Assembly (NCBI RefSeq): GCF_009687885.1
Contig: NZ_BLAF01000021.1
Span: forward strand, 93,721-157,720
Direction of reading: 5' to 3'
Length of the DNA: 64,000 bases
Source: Acrocarpospora pleiomorpha
Lineage (GTDB): Bacteria; Actinomycetota; Actinomycetes; Streptosporangiales; Streptosporangiaceae
Shown: one piece after another, positions 1 to 7,467 of the stretch
How positions within the stretch are numbered: the first letter of the stretch is position 1
How the letters are laid out: each line of letters begins with the position of its first letter
Made by a program: the position numbers and the translations under genes
The notes under the pieces: model-generated
Seen by the model: the letters and a program-made list of their open reading frames with translations, nothing else
Databases searched by the model: none
Told to the model about the DNA's origin: nothing

Positions 1-2
1 AG

Positions 3-842
3 TTCATGCCGGAGAATTTGGCGATCGTGCATCATGCGATCTTCTTCAGGCTGAGTCCTGAACAGGCGGCGGAGGCCAAGGCGTTGGATGCGAGCACTCC
101 CGGTCAGGGCTGGACGTGTTTCGCGGACGCGGGCGTACGGGAAGCCGGATGGGTTTCACACTGGGCGCCCGGGACCAACGAGACCCTGCTCGATCCCAAG
201 TACGGGCATCCGATTCCCGGCGGAAGCCAACTGGTCATGCAGGTGCACTACAACACCCTCGGCGGGACCGGCTCCGACCAGTCCGGAATCCGATTGCGGG
301 TCAGCGACAAGGCCCTCGAACCGCTCGGCACCGAGCTGTTCCCCGCCCAGGTCGAACTTCCCTGTACGGCCAAGGAATCAGGCCCACTCTGCGACCGCGC
401 GGCAGCCGTCACCGACATCGGCCGCCGCTTCGGCCAAGACTCCATGGCCACCCCCGACCAGCTGAGCCAAAGGTGCGGCGCACCCGCCCCCGGCCCCACC
501 CAGCACTGCGACATCCCCGTCGAACAACCCGGCCACCTGCACGCCCTGGCCGGCCACATGCACCTCCTGGGCCGCTCCATCAAAGTCGAACTCAACCCCG
601 GCACCCCAACCGCCCAAACCCTCCTGGACGTCCCCAACTACGACTTCGACGACCAGGCCCTCCGCCCCCTGAAATCCCCCGTCGAAGTCAAACCCGGCGA
701 CACCATCCGCGTCACCTGCACCCACGACGCCTCCCTCCGCGCCCAGCTCCCCCAACTCCAGAACCAACCCCCGCGCTACGTCGTCTGGGGCGAAGGCACC
801 AGCGACGAAATGTGCCTCGGCATCGCCATCATGTCCCGCTAA
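3..842 (+). CDS. Copper type II ascorbate-dependent monooxygenase-like protein, 5' partial
   Basis: The reading frame is open to the window edge, so the true start and probably a secretion signal lie upstream. Counting from the ATG at base 6, the His-His pair at residues 9-10 and the His at 81 (QVHYNT) match the first copper site of the PHM/DBM family. The HMH at residues 184-186 and a late Met in TSDEMCLG match the second copper site. Family members hydroxylate aliphatic carbons using ascorbate and oxygen. The substrate is unknown. The gene runs towards its convergent neighbour, and a short hairpin spans both stop codons. Confidence 0.8.
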   Translation, partial: FMPENLAIVHHAIFFRLSPEQAAEAKALDASTPGQGWTCFADAGVREAGWVSHWAPGTNETLLDPKYGHPIPGGSQLVMQVHYNTLGGTGSDQSGIRLRVSDKALEPLGTELFPAQVELPCTAKESGPLCDRAAAVTDIGRRFGQDSMATPDQLSQRCGAPAPGPTQHCDIPVEQPGHLHALAGHMHLLGRSIKVELNPGTPTAQTLLDVPNYDFDDQALRPLKSPVEVKPGDTIRVTCTHDASLRAQLPQLQNQPPRYVVWGEGTSDEMCLGIAIMSR

Positions 843-860
843 GGCCCATAAAGCCCTTAG
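839..860. terminator. Possible bidirectional terminator hairpin
   Basis: CTAAGG at 839-844 pairs with CCTTAG at 855-860 around a 10-base loop. It covers both convergent stop codons. The stem is short and there is no clear T tract, so the assignment is weak. Confidence 0.3.
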
Positions 861-1912
861 TCCGTGATCACGAACTCGGCGTCGGCGGCCAGCGCCACCT
901 CGGGGCCGAAGAGCCTGGCCGGGGTGAACGCGCCGGGGCGGCCCTCGCCCTTGGCCAGGCGCTGGGCCACCTCGGTGACGGCGCCGACCGTGAACGTCAT
1001 GCCCTCGCCGGTGCGCAGCCAGCCCTCACGCACGCGACCGGACGGCCATTCGACTCGGGCGCGGCCCCAGGACGATCGGCGCGGGCGCTCCTTGGCCGTG
1101 GTCGTCGTGATGCGGGCGAGCCGCCGAGTGGCGAAGCCGGCCAGGCCGGGCAAACGCAGCACGCCACCGATCGCCGACAGAGCCGCTCGGACGGCCGGGT
1201 TGGCCGGGGCGAGAGCCGAGGCACCGATCACCGACGGGGCGCCGCTGGCCTGCCAGGCCGCGAAGAGTTCGCCGCTGCCCAGGGAAGCGGTGGTGACCAC
1301 GTCGCCGTCGGGGGTGGTCAATCGCTCGGCGGCACCGCCGGCCCTGGCTCGTACCATCCGGCCCTGCCGCACCTCGCGGCCGCCGTCGAGCAACGCGTGC
1401 ACGATGGTGGCGGCCAGGGCTTCGCCGAGGGCGCCGGGTTCGATCGCGACTGACGCGACGGCGTCGACGCGTACTCGCGAAGGCTTTTCCTCGGCCGCCA
1501 GCAGATGCAGCAGGATGCTCTCGGTCGCGAGCACGCCGAAGCCCGCCCCGGAGACCAGCGTGCGACCGGTCTCCACCGCCTCCCGGTCCATGCCGTGGAG
1601 CAGCTCGAACGCGCTCAGTTCGTTGGCGACATCGACGTAGTGGGTGCCTGGCGGGCAGGCCCGCGCGACCTGCGGCGCCGTGACCGCGAACGGGCCCACC
1701 GTGTTGATCACGACGGTCGGAGCCTCGGTGGCCAGCCGCGCGCAGACCTCGTCGAGCGAGCCGGTCACCGCCCGGGCGTCCGGACTCACCTGGGCCAGCC
1801 GCTCCCGATCGCGGCCGGCCACCACCACCTCGGCGCCCGCCTGCCGCAGACGCTCCACCGCCTCCCGGCCGACCCGTCCGGTCGCGCCGAGCACCCAGAT
1901 CTCACCCGTCAT
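857..1912 (-). CDS. Saccharopine dehydrogenase-like NAD(P)-binding protein
   Basis: The 351-residue product opens with a Rossmann dinucleotide motif (VLGATGRVG) and continues as a saccharopine dehydrogenase-like or trans-acting enoyl reductase-like protein. The ATG at 1912 is chosen because GGAGG lies six bases upstream. An in-frame TTG at 1924 would put the start inside that ribosome binding site. It is transcribed divergently from a TetR gene across two 17-bp palindromes, so it is the likely repression target. The substrate cannot be read from the sequence. Confidence 0.8.
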   Translation of the reverse strand: MTGEIWVLGATGRVGREAVERLRQAGAEVVVAGRDRERLAQVSPDARAVTGSLDEVCARLATEAPTVVINTVGPFAVTAPQVARACPPGTHYVDVANELSAFELLHGMDREAVETGRTLVSGAGFGVLATESILLHLLAAEEKPSRVRVDAVASVAIEPGALGEALAATIVHALLDGGREVRQGRMVRARAGGAAERLTTPDGDVVTTASLGSGELFAAWQASGAPSVIGASALAPANPAVRAALSAIGGVLRLPGLAGFATRRLARITTTTAKERPRRSSWGRARVEWPSGRVREGWLRTGEGMTFTVGAVTEVAQRLAKGEGRPGAFTPARLFGPEVALAADAEFVITD

Positions 1913-1929
1913 GTTTGCCTCCAATAGTC

Positions 1930-1946
1930 ATGGCACGTCGTGTCAT
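1930..1946. promoter_or_regulatory. TetR operator O1
   Basis: ATGGCACGTCGTGTCAT is a 17-bp palindrome with one mismatch, centred on 1938. It lies just upstream of the start codon of the leftward gene. It shares the consensus ATGRCACGNCGTGTCAT with a second site whose centre is 31 bp away. Confidence 0.7.
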
Positions 1947-1960
1947 CACTATCGCATGGC

Positions 1961-1977
1961 ACGACACGACGTGTCAT
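1961..1977. promoter_or_regulatory. TetR operator O2
   Basis: ACGACACGACGTGTCAT contains the perfect core GACACG-A-CGTGTC centred on 1969, 25 bp ahead of the TetR start codon. The three-helical-turn spacing from O1 would place two repressor dimers on the same DNA face. Confidence 0.7.
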
Positions 1978-1993
1978 CAGTAGAATTCGCCAC

Positions 1994-2572
1994 ATGGGTC
2001 GATGGCAGCCGGGTGCGCGAGAACGGCTTGAGCAGGCCGCGCTCGATCTCTTCCTCGAGCAGGGCTTCACCGAGACCACCGTGCCGCAGATCACGGCGCG
2101 AGCCGGGCTCACGACCCGCACGTTCTTCCGGCACTTCGCCGACAAGCGTGAGGTGCTGTTCGCCGGCGAGGAGCTGGTGCCCGAGCAGGTGGCCCGCCTC
2201 ATGGCCGAGGCCCCGCCGTCGCTCGGCCCGATGGAACTGATCACCGAGTGCCTGGCCCCCACCGCGGCCAAGATCTTCGAGGGCCGCAGCCTCGACTACC
2301 TGCTACGCCGACGGGCCGCGATCGACGCAGAACCCGCCCTGCATGAGCGCGAGCTGCGCAAGTTCTCGCTGATGTCGGAGGCCCTGGAGCGGGGCTTCCG
2401 CGACCGCGGCGTCGACAACCTGACCGCCCAACTGGCGGCCGAGATCGCCGTGACCACGTTCCGGATAGCGGCGACCCGCTGGCTCAACCAGCACGGCGAC
2501 CCCGACCTCCCGGCCACCATCAACCAGACCCTGGCGGCGATGAGGCACCTGACGAATACGCCGTCGACTTAA
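1994..2572 (+). CDS. TetR/AcrR family transcriptional regulator
   Basis: This 192-residue regulator has an N-terminal helix-turn-helix (residues about 8-55, including TVPQITARAGLTTRTFFRHF) typical of TetR proteins, followed by an all-helical ligand domain. The ATG at 1994 (MGRWQPG) is preferred because an upstream start at 1940 would add 18 residues encoded by the operator DNA. It most likely represses itself and the divergent oxidoreductase-like gene. The ligand is unknown. Confidence 0.9.
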   Translation: MGRWQPGARERLEQAALDLFLEQGFTETTVPQITARAGLTTRTFFRHFADKREVLFAGEELVPEQVARLMAEAPPSLGPMELITECLAPTAAKIFEGRSLDYLLRRRAAIDAEPALHERELRKFSLMSEALERGFRDRGVDNLTAQLAAEIAVTTFRIAATRWLNQHGDPDLPATINQTLAAMRHLTNTPST

Positions 2573-2650
2573 GTCGCACGGCTCGATGGGGCGGCAAGCC
2601 TTGCCCGCCAGCTTTCCAAGGGAACGTTCGGCACCGTCCGCTACACGCTC

Positions 2651-2902
2651 GTGGTGGCCGTGGCCCTAGGACTACTCCTCTCGTACGCCGACACGTACTG
2701 GGGTCTCACGCCGGTATGGCTGGCCATCACGGTCACCGTCATCGTGACGCTGGCCCCCGCGCCGACACTCATCAGGCTCGTCTACGCAGTTCCGCGCATC
2801 TACGCGAAGGACGCCATGACCTCGCCGCAGGCCACGAGCCGCCCCATGCGCCTGGTTTCCATCGTCTTCATCGCCTGGGCCGTCCTCCAGCGCATCAAGT
2901 AG
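2651..2902 (+). CDS. Small membrane protein, hypothetical
   Basis: An 83-residue frame begins at a GTG and encodes two hydrophobic segments (about residues 1-12 and 22-40) and a shorter hydrophobic C-terminus. The same frame stays open upstream back to the stop of the TetR gene and reads like coding sequence (SLARQLSKGTFGTVRYTLVV), but has no start codon there. No good ribosome binding site is visible. It may be a small two-segment membrane protein or the remnant of a longer gene. Confidence 0.4.
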   Translation: MVAVALGLLLSYADTYWGLTPVWLAITVTVIVTLAPAPTLIRLVYAVPRIYAKDAMTSPQATSRPMRLVSIVFIAWAVLQRIK

Positions 2903-2970
2903 CCGTCCTCTGGCGCAAACCATGCCTTGACCAAGGGTTCATGAAATAGGGGCAGTAAGGTTTGGTGCCT

Positions 2971-4149
2971 ATGAGACGTCCCGGCTGGTTGCTGCTGATT
3001 GCCGGGTTTGCGTTGGCTGCGTTGAATTTGCGGCCGGCGTTGGCGGGGTTGTCGCCGGTGCTTGGGGCGATCATGGACGATCTCGCGCTTGGGCCGGCGG
3101 CGGGTGGGGCGATCACCACGGTGATGGTGGTCTGTCTGGGGTTGCTTGGGCCGGCGGCGCCGCTTATTTCTACGCGGTTCGGGCTTGATCGGGCGCTCCT
3201 GGTGGGGTTGCTGGTGCTCGCCGTGGGTGCGGTGGTGCGTAGTTCGGATGGGTTGTTCGGGCTTTACGGCGGGGCCGTGCTGGTCGGGACGGCTATCGCG
3301 ATCATGAATGTGGTGATGCCGGGGCTGGTCAAGCAGCACTTTCCCGAGAAGATCGGGCTGTTCACCGGGGTCTACGTTTCGTGTCTGGTCGCCGGTGCGG
3401 CGGGGGCCTCGGCGTTGGCGGTTCCGCTGGCTGACGCCTATGGGTGGCGGGTGGCAGCGGGGTCGGCCGCGCTGCTGGCCGTAGTCGCAGCGGTGGTCTG
3501 GATTCCGCAGGCGTGGCGGCCGGTTCCGGTGGCGAAGACCGGTCCGCGGCCGTTCCGGCGGTTGCTGCGCAGCCGGGTGACCTGGTTCGTGACCGCGTTC
3601 ATGGGCCTGCAGTCCATGTCGTTCTACATCATGCTCGCCTGGCTGCCGACCATCTTCCAGGACGCCGGTCTCCCCGCCGACCAGGCCGGATACCTGCTCA
3701 GCCTGACCAACCTCATCCAGATCGCCGTCACCCTGTCGGTGCCGATCATCGCGGGGCGAGCCCGCTCCCAGGTCCCGCACGTGACCGGCGCGGCCGTCCT
3801 CACCTTCGCTGGATATCTCGCCGTATTGCTCGCCCCGGCCACGCTGCCCTGGCTCTGGATGATCATCCTCGGTGTCGGCCAGGGTGCCTCGATCGCGCTC
3901 GCCCTCCTGATCATCACGCTGCGCGCCCCCGACCCCACCTCGGTGACCGCCCTCTCGGCGATCGCCCAGTCCTTCGGCTACCTCCTGGCCGCCCTCGGTC
4001 CGTTCGTGATCGGCCTGCTCAACCAGCTCACCGGCGGCTGGACCTGGCCCCTGGTGGCCGGGCTGGCCGTCTGCGTGATCCAGCTGGTCTTCGGCCTGGT
4101 CGCCGCCCGCCCTGTCGTGATCACCAAGGAAGAGGCTACGATTAGGTAA
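2971..4149 (+). CDS. MFS transporter, CynX/NimT family
   Basis: The 392-residue integral membrane protein has about 12 hydrophobic segments. Its N-terminal NLRPALAGLSPVLG motif is characteristic of the cyanate/2-nitroimidazole transporter (CynX/NimT) branch of the major facilitator superfamily. ATG 2971 is used; GTG 2965, four bases after AAGG, is an alternative. The stop codon lies inside an iron box that controls the next gene, so the two genes are close but probably have separate promoters. The first 600 bases use many TTG and G-ending codons and the rest mostly C-ending ones. Confidence 0.85.
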   Translation: MRRPGWLLLIAGFALAALNLRPALAGLSPVLGAIMDDLALGPAAGGAITTVMVVCLGLLGPAAPLISTRFGLDRALLVGLLVLAVGAVVRSSDGLFGLYGGAVLVGTAIAIMNVVMPGLVKQHFPEKIGLFTGVYVSCLVAGAAGASALAVPLADAYGWRVAAGSAALLAVVAAVVWIPQAWRPVPVAKTGPRPFRRLLRSRVTWFVTAFMGLQSMSFYIMLAWLPTIFQDAGLPADQAGYLLSLTNLIQIAVTLSVPIIAGRARSQVPHVTGAAVLTFAGYLAVLLAPATLPWLWMIILGVGQGASIALALLIITLRAPDPTSVTALSAIAQSFGYLLAALGPFVIGLLNQLTGGWTWPLVAGLAVCVIQLVFGLVAARPVVITKEEATIR

Positions 4150-4160
4150 GGCTAACCTAA
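4142..4160 (+). promoter_or_regulatory. IdeR/DmdR-type iron box
   Basis: TTAGGTAAGGCTAACCTAA matches the 19-bp actinobacterial iron box TTAGGTTAGGCTAACCTAA at 18 positions, from remembered consensus. It includes the TAA stop of the preceding transporter gene and touches the AAAGGAG ribosome binding site (4158-4164) of the following reductase gene. Iron-loaded IdeR/DmdR would block expression when iron is plentiful. Confidence 0.85.
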
Positions 4161-4171
4161 AGGAGCGTCCC

Positions 4172-4903
4172 GTGCTGGCCGAGCTCAACGCGACCCTGGA
4201 GAAAGCCGCGGCCGAGCGGGACGGCATCCTCGGTGTGCTGCCGGGCCTGGTGGCGGAATCACCGGCGGGTGACGGCTGGATTCCGGCCCGGGAGCTGGTG
4301 CGGGAGCCGTACCAGGCGCTGGCCGGGTTCGTGGATGACACGGCCGAGCAGTGGAACGCGCCGCGGCACGTGGCGGCGGCCGTGTTCTGGAAGACCTACA
4401 CGTATTGGCACACCTTTCCGATCGCGCTCGGGTGGGCGATCAACCGGCGTGTCCCGTTGATGCGGCTGGAGCACACGATGGTGCGCCCGTCCGACGCGGG
4501 AGTGACCATCGCGGCCACCGAGATCACGGTCGCCGTCGAACCCGGGGATCCCGTCGCGGGAACCCCGGGCACGGTGGTGAGCGACGACCTCGGCGCGACC
4601 ATCAGGGAGGCGTTACTCGACGGGCAGCAGCCGCTGATCGAGGCGATCTCCAAGCTGACCCGGCTAGGGCGGCGCAACCTGTGGGGGTCGACCGCCGAGG
4701 CCTTCGCGGGCCCGCTCCTGGAAACCGGCCCCTACCAGCGGGCCGAAAAGCTACTGCGGGCGATCGGCCGCCCGGTGGACGGCCTGATCGAACCACATGA
4801 GGACGGCTACCGGCGGCGGACCTGCTGCCTGTGGGTCACCCTCCCCGACGAGGAAGCCTGCTCGACCTGCTGCATTCAGAGCGGGCGCAGCTCGTCGGCG
4901 TAG
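4172..4903 (+). CDS. fhuF: FhuF-type siderophore-iron reductase
   Basis: The 243-residue protein ends in the [2Fe-2S] signature of the FhuF family, with Cys-Cys, ten residues, Cys, two residues, Cys near residues 217-233. FhuF-type proteins reduce ferric iron from hydroxamate siderophores in the cytoplasm. The GTG start at 4172 has AAAGGAG seven bases upstream. The iron box directly in front supports a role in iron acquisition. The 3' end overlaps the convergent cysteine dioxygenase gene by 28 bp. Confidence 0.85.
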   Translation: MLAELNATLEKAAAERDGILGVLPGLVAESPAGDGWIPARELVREPYQALAGFVDDTAEQWNAPRHVAAAVFWKTYTYWHTFPIALGWAINRRVPLMRLEHTMVRPSDAGVTIAATEITVAVEPGDPVAGTPGTVVSDDLGATIREALLDGQQPLIEAISKLTRLGRRNLWGSTAEAFAGPLLETGPYQRAEKLLRAIGRPVDGLIEPHEDGYRRRTCCLWVTLPDEEACSTCCIQSGRSSSA

Positions 4904-5409
4904 CTGACCGACTGGCGGCGCATCATGCCGTCGTCCCGGATCGAGTACTGCCCCAGACGCCATAACGGCGGCGAGTACGCGTGAATCGACACGCTGCCGT
5001 GCTCCGCGCCGGTTAGCCGGTGAATGTGGTCGGGGCCGAAGGTGAACGACTCGCCCGCGCTGACCATGGTCTCCAGGTGCTCGCCGCCGATCCGCGGGTT
5101 GCACTCGGTCAGCGCGCCGTTGACCACCCGGACCGCGCCCGAGGAGATGTCGTGGTCGTGCCAGCCGGTGTCGTCCTCGGGCCGCCAGCAGAGCAGCCAG
5201 ACATCCACGTACGCGTCCCGGTAGAGGGAGGCGTAATGCCGCCCCCCGTCCTCCGCGCCGTCGAAGCCGAGGTGTTCCTGCCACAGCTCGGGCTGGGCGG
5301 CCAGCTCGTTGACGAGCGCGGAGAGTTCGCGCCGATCCAGCGCTCGCGCGGGCAGCTCGTCCAGGGGAGTCGTACATGTCTGACGAACCGGGATAGTGGG
5401 CGTGCTCAT
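4876..5409 (-). CDS. Cysteine dioxygenase family protein
   Basis: This 177-residue cupin carries the metal-binding HDH of GWHDHDISSG (about residues 83-85) and a later His in FGPDHIHRL, as in bacterial cysteine dioxygenases. These enzymes oxidise cysteine, or a related thiol such as 3-mercaptopropionate, to the sulfinic acid with a mononuclear iron. The start codon overlaps the stop of the upstream amidohydrolase in an ATGA arrangement, so the two are translated together. Which thiol is used is not evident. Confidence 0.85.
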   Translation of the reverse strand: MSTPTIPVRQTCTTPLDELPARALDRRELSALVNELAAQPELWQEHLGFDGAEDGGRHYASLYRDAYVDVWLLCWRPEDDTGWHDHDISSGAVRVVNGALTECNPRIGGEHLETMVSAGESFTFGPDHIHRLTGAEHGSVSIHAYSPPLWRLGQYSIRDDGMMRRQSVSYADELRPL

Positions 5410-6332
5410 GAGGGCGACTCCTTTCGGGACAGCAGTCGGGCCGGATTGGCCACCTGGATGGCGTTGCGGGCGGCGTCGCCGAAGTCCAGCGACGCCGATT
5501 CGGCATAGGGCTGGTCGGATCCGTTCACGACCACGTCGATGCCGAGCTCACGGATGACGGCGTCGATGGCGCGCGGGCCGTAGGAGGACGTCTCGACGTA
5601 GAGGCCGGAGTCCACCTGGCCGCGACTGGTGCCGCCGCGATTGATCTGCCGCTCAGAGTGCAGCGGGGCGAGCCCGGCCAGCAGCGAGAAGCAGACTTTG
5701 AGGTCCGGGTGGCGGGGCCGCCCGAAAGCTTGGAACGCGTACCAGGACGCGTGCATTTGCTGGACATACGGGACCACGGCGGGCCACCAGGCGGGGTCTG
5801 GCCGCTCTGGAGCGGCGAGACCCGCCGTGCCATGGACACAGCTCGTCGCCGGGCCGGGGTGCACGAACAGGGGGAGGCCGCGGGCGACCAGCTCGTCCAG
5901 CAGGGGTGCCACGTTCGCGAGTCCCGCCTGGTCGGAGATCGCCGTCGCCGGGAGTTGGAGCCCGGCGAAGCCCGCGTCGAGGGCGTGCGCGAGCCGTACC
6001 GAATCGATATCGGTTACCGGAGCCGACGCCCAGGCCTGGAACGGCGCGGGGAGAGCGGAGGCGCCGGTGTGGAAGGCGTCGATGAGTGGCCAGGCCTCGG
6101 CGGGCGGGAGGTGTTCGATGCCAAGCGGGCTGGACAGGGAGACGAGCGCGAGGTCCAGCCCGGCGTTGCGTTTCACCCGCAGGTCGACGTCGTGGTCGTC
6201 GGGATTGACCTGGTAGGGGGGCTCGCCGTCGAGGATGAGGGTCCAGCCGTCCAGGTAGGGGGGCGCGGTGCGGGCGCGCAGCGCGGCGACGAAAGAGGAC
6301 GGCCAGATGTGCTGGTGCACGTCCACGCCCAT
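5406..6332 (-). CDS. Amidohydrolase family protein (ACMSD-like TIM barrel)
   Basis: The 308-residue protein begins with a metal-binding HxH motif (VDVHQHIWP) and has later elements of the amidohydrolase_2 / aminocarboxymuconate semialdehyde decarboxylase fold, including FVHPGP near residue 156. ATG 6332 follows a GGAGGGG site; a longer frame to 6389 runs through the promoter region. It is the first gene of a two-gene unit with the cysteine dioxygenase and is divergent from a LacI regulator with paired operators. The substrate is unknown, and the pairing suggests breakdown of an organosulfur or aromatic compound. Confidence 0.8.
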   Translation of the reverse strand: MGVDVHQHIWPSSFVAALRARTAPPYLDGWTLILDGEPPYQVNPDDHDVDLRVKRNAGLDLALVSLSSPLGIEHLPPAEAWPLIDAFHTGASALPAPFQAWASAPVTDIDSVRLAHALDAGFAGLQLPATAISDQAGLANVAPLLDELVARGLPLFVHPGPATSCVHGTAGLAAPERPDPAWWPAVVPYVQQMHASWYAFQAFGRPRHPDLKVCFSLLAGLAPLHSERQINRGGTSRGQVDSGLYVETSSYGPRAIDAVIRELGIDVVVNGSDQPYAESASLDFGDAARNAIQVANPARLLSRKESPS

Positions 6333-6404
6333 GGCCCCTCCTCGATAACCCCTATTCCCGACTGATATTACAGGGTATTCGTACCGCAACGGAACACTCG
6401 TGAG

Positions 6405-6418
6405 GTGAAACGGTTCAC
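6405..6418. promoter_or_regulatory. LacI-family operator, site 1
   Basis: GTGAAACGGTTCAC is a palindrome with a central CG and one mismatched pair, as expected for a LacI-family repressor. It lies between the amidohydrolase and the LacI gene. Confidence 0.65.
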
Positions 6419-6430
6419 TGATACGCTTCA

Positions 6431-6444
6431 GTGAAGCGTTTCAC
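6431..6444. promoter_or_regulatory. LacI-family operator, site 2
   Basis: GTGAAGCGTTTCAC repeats the GTGAANCGNTTCAC pattern 26 bp from site 1 and 36 bp ahead of the LacI start codon, suggesting autoregulation and cooperative binding. Confidence 0.65.
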
Positions 6445-6480
6445 CCCATTTGTGTCAAGGAGCGGGCGTAGGCTGATTCG

Positions 6481-7467
6481 ATGCCTCAGCGCAAGAGGGC
6501 GACGATTCGCGAGGTGGCCAAGGCGACCGGCCTGTCACCTGCGGCGGTCAGTTACGCCCTGCGGGGCATGCAGGTCTCGGAGGAGACCCAGCGGCGGGTG
6601 CGCCGGGCGGCGGCCGAGCTCGGCTATGAGGCCGACCCGATCGCGCGGGCTCTGGCCAGCGGCAGGACCGGCATGATCGGCGTGCTCTGCTCCTCGCTCG
6701 AAGATCTGTGGCAGCAGTCGCTGGCCGTCGGCATCGGGCGCACATTGCGGGAGAAGGATCACTACGCGCTGATCCTGGACGCGGCGGGCGACCCCGACCG
6801 GGAGAGCACGCTCGCCCGCCAGCTGCGCGGCGTGGACGGCCTGATCGTCCAGCCGGTGGACCCGGCCGCGGCCTTCTGGCCCGCCCTGGCCGAATCCCTG
6901 CCCGTCGTGGTGATCGGCGACGCGCTCAAGGACGCGCGCACCGCCGCCGAGGTCGTCTTCGACAACCACAGCGGGGTGACCATGGCACTGGAGTACCTGC
7001 GCGCCATGGGGCACCACCGCGTCGCCGTGCTCACCCCCACCCAGGCCAGCACGCCCGACCGGCCGGCCGACCGGCTCGTCAACGACGAGGCGCAGCGGCT
7101 CGGCCTCAACATCGAGGTGCTCACCTGCCCGCAGGGCCTGGCCCCGGCCACCGAGGTGGCCCGCTCCCTGCTGTCGGCCGCCGCCCGGCCGAGCGCCGTC
7201 TTCTGCTTCTCCGACTCCATCGCGTACGGCGTGCTGATGGCCGCCAACTCGCTGGGCCTGAAGGTGCCCGGGGAGGTGTCGGTGATGGGATACGACGATC
7301 ATCCGATGTCGGAGCTTCTGGGGCTGACCAGCGTCAACTGGAACCTGGACGGGATCGTGCAGGCCGCCGTACGGCTGGTGCTCGGTGCCGCGGACGGGAC
7401 GATCCGGAGGCGGCGGATCACGCAGGAGCCGTTTCTGCGGGATCGCACCTCAGTCGGGGCTGTTTAG
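6481..7467 (+). CDS. LacI family transcriptional regulator
   Basis: This 328-residue repressor has the LacI helix-turn-helix at residues 8-29 (TIREVAKATGLSPAAVSYAL), a hinge near residue 55 and a periplasmic-binding-protein-like sensor domain. It probably controls itself and the divergent amidohydrolase/dioxygenase genes through the two operators in front of it. The 3' end overlaps the convergent lyase gene by 18 bp. Confidence 0.9.
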   Translation: MPQRKRATIREVAKATGLSPAAVSYALRGMQVSEETQRRVRRAAAELGYEADPIARALASGRTGMIGVLCSSLEDLWQQSLAVGIGRTLREKDHYALILDAAGDPDRESTLARQLRGVDGLIVQPVDPAAAFWPALAESLPVVVIGDALKDARTAAEVVFDNHSGVTMALEYLRAMGHHRVAVLTPTQASTPDRPADRLVNDEAQRLGLNIEVLTCPQGLAPATEVARSLLSAAARPSAVFCFSDSIAYGVLMAANSLGLKVPGEVSVMGYDDHPMSELLGLTSVNWNLDGIVQAAVRLVLGAADGTIRRRRITQEPFLRDRTSVGAV

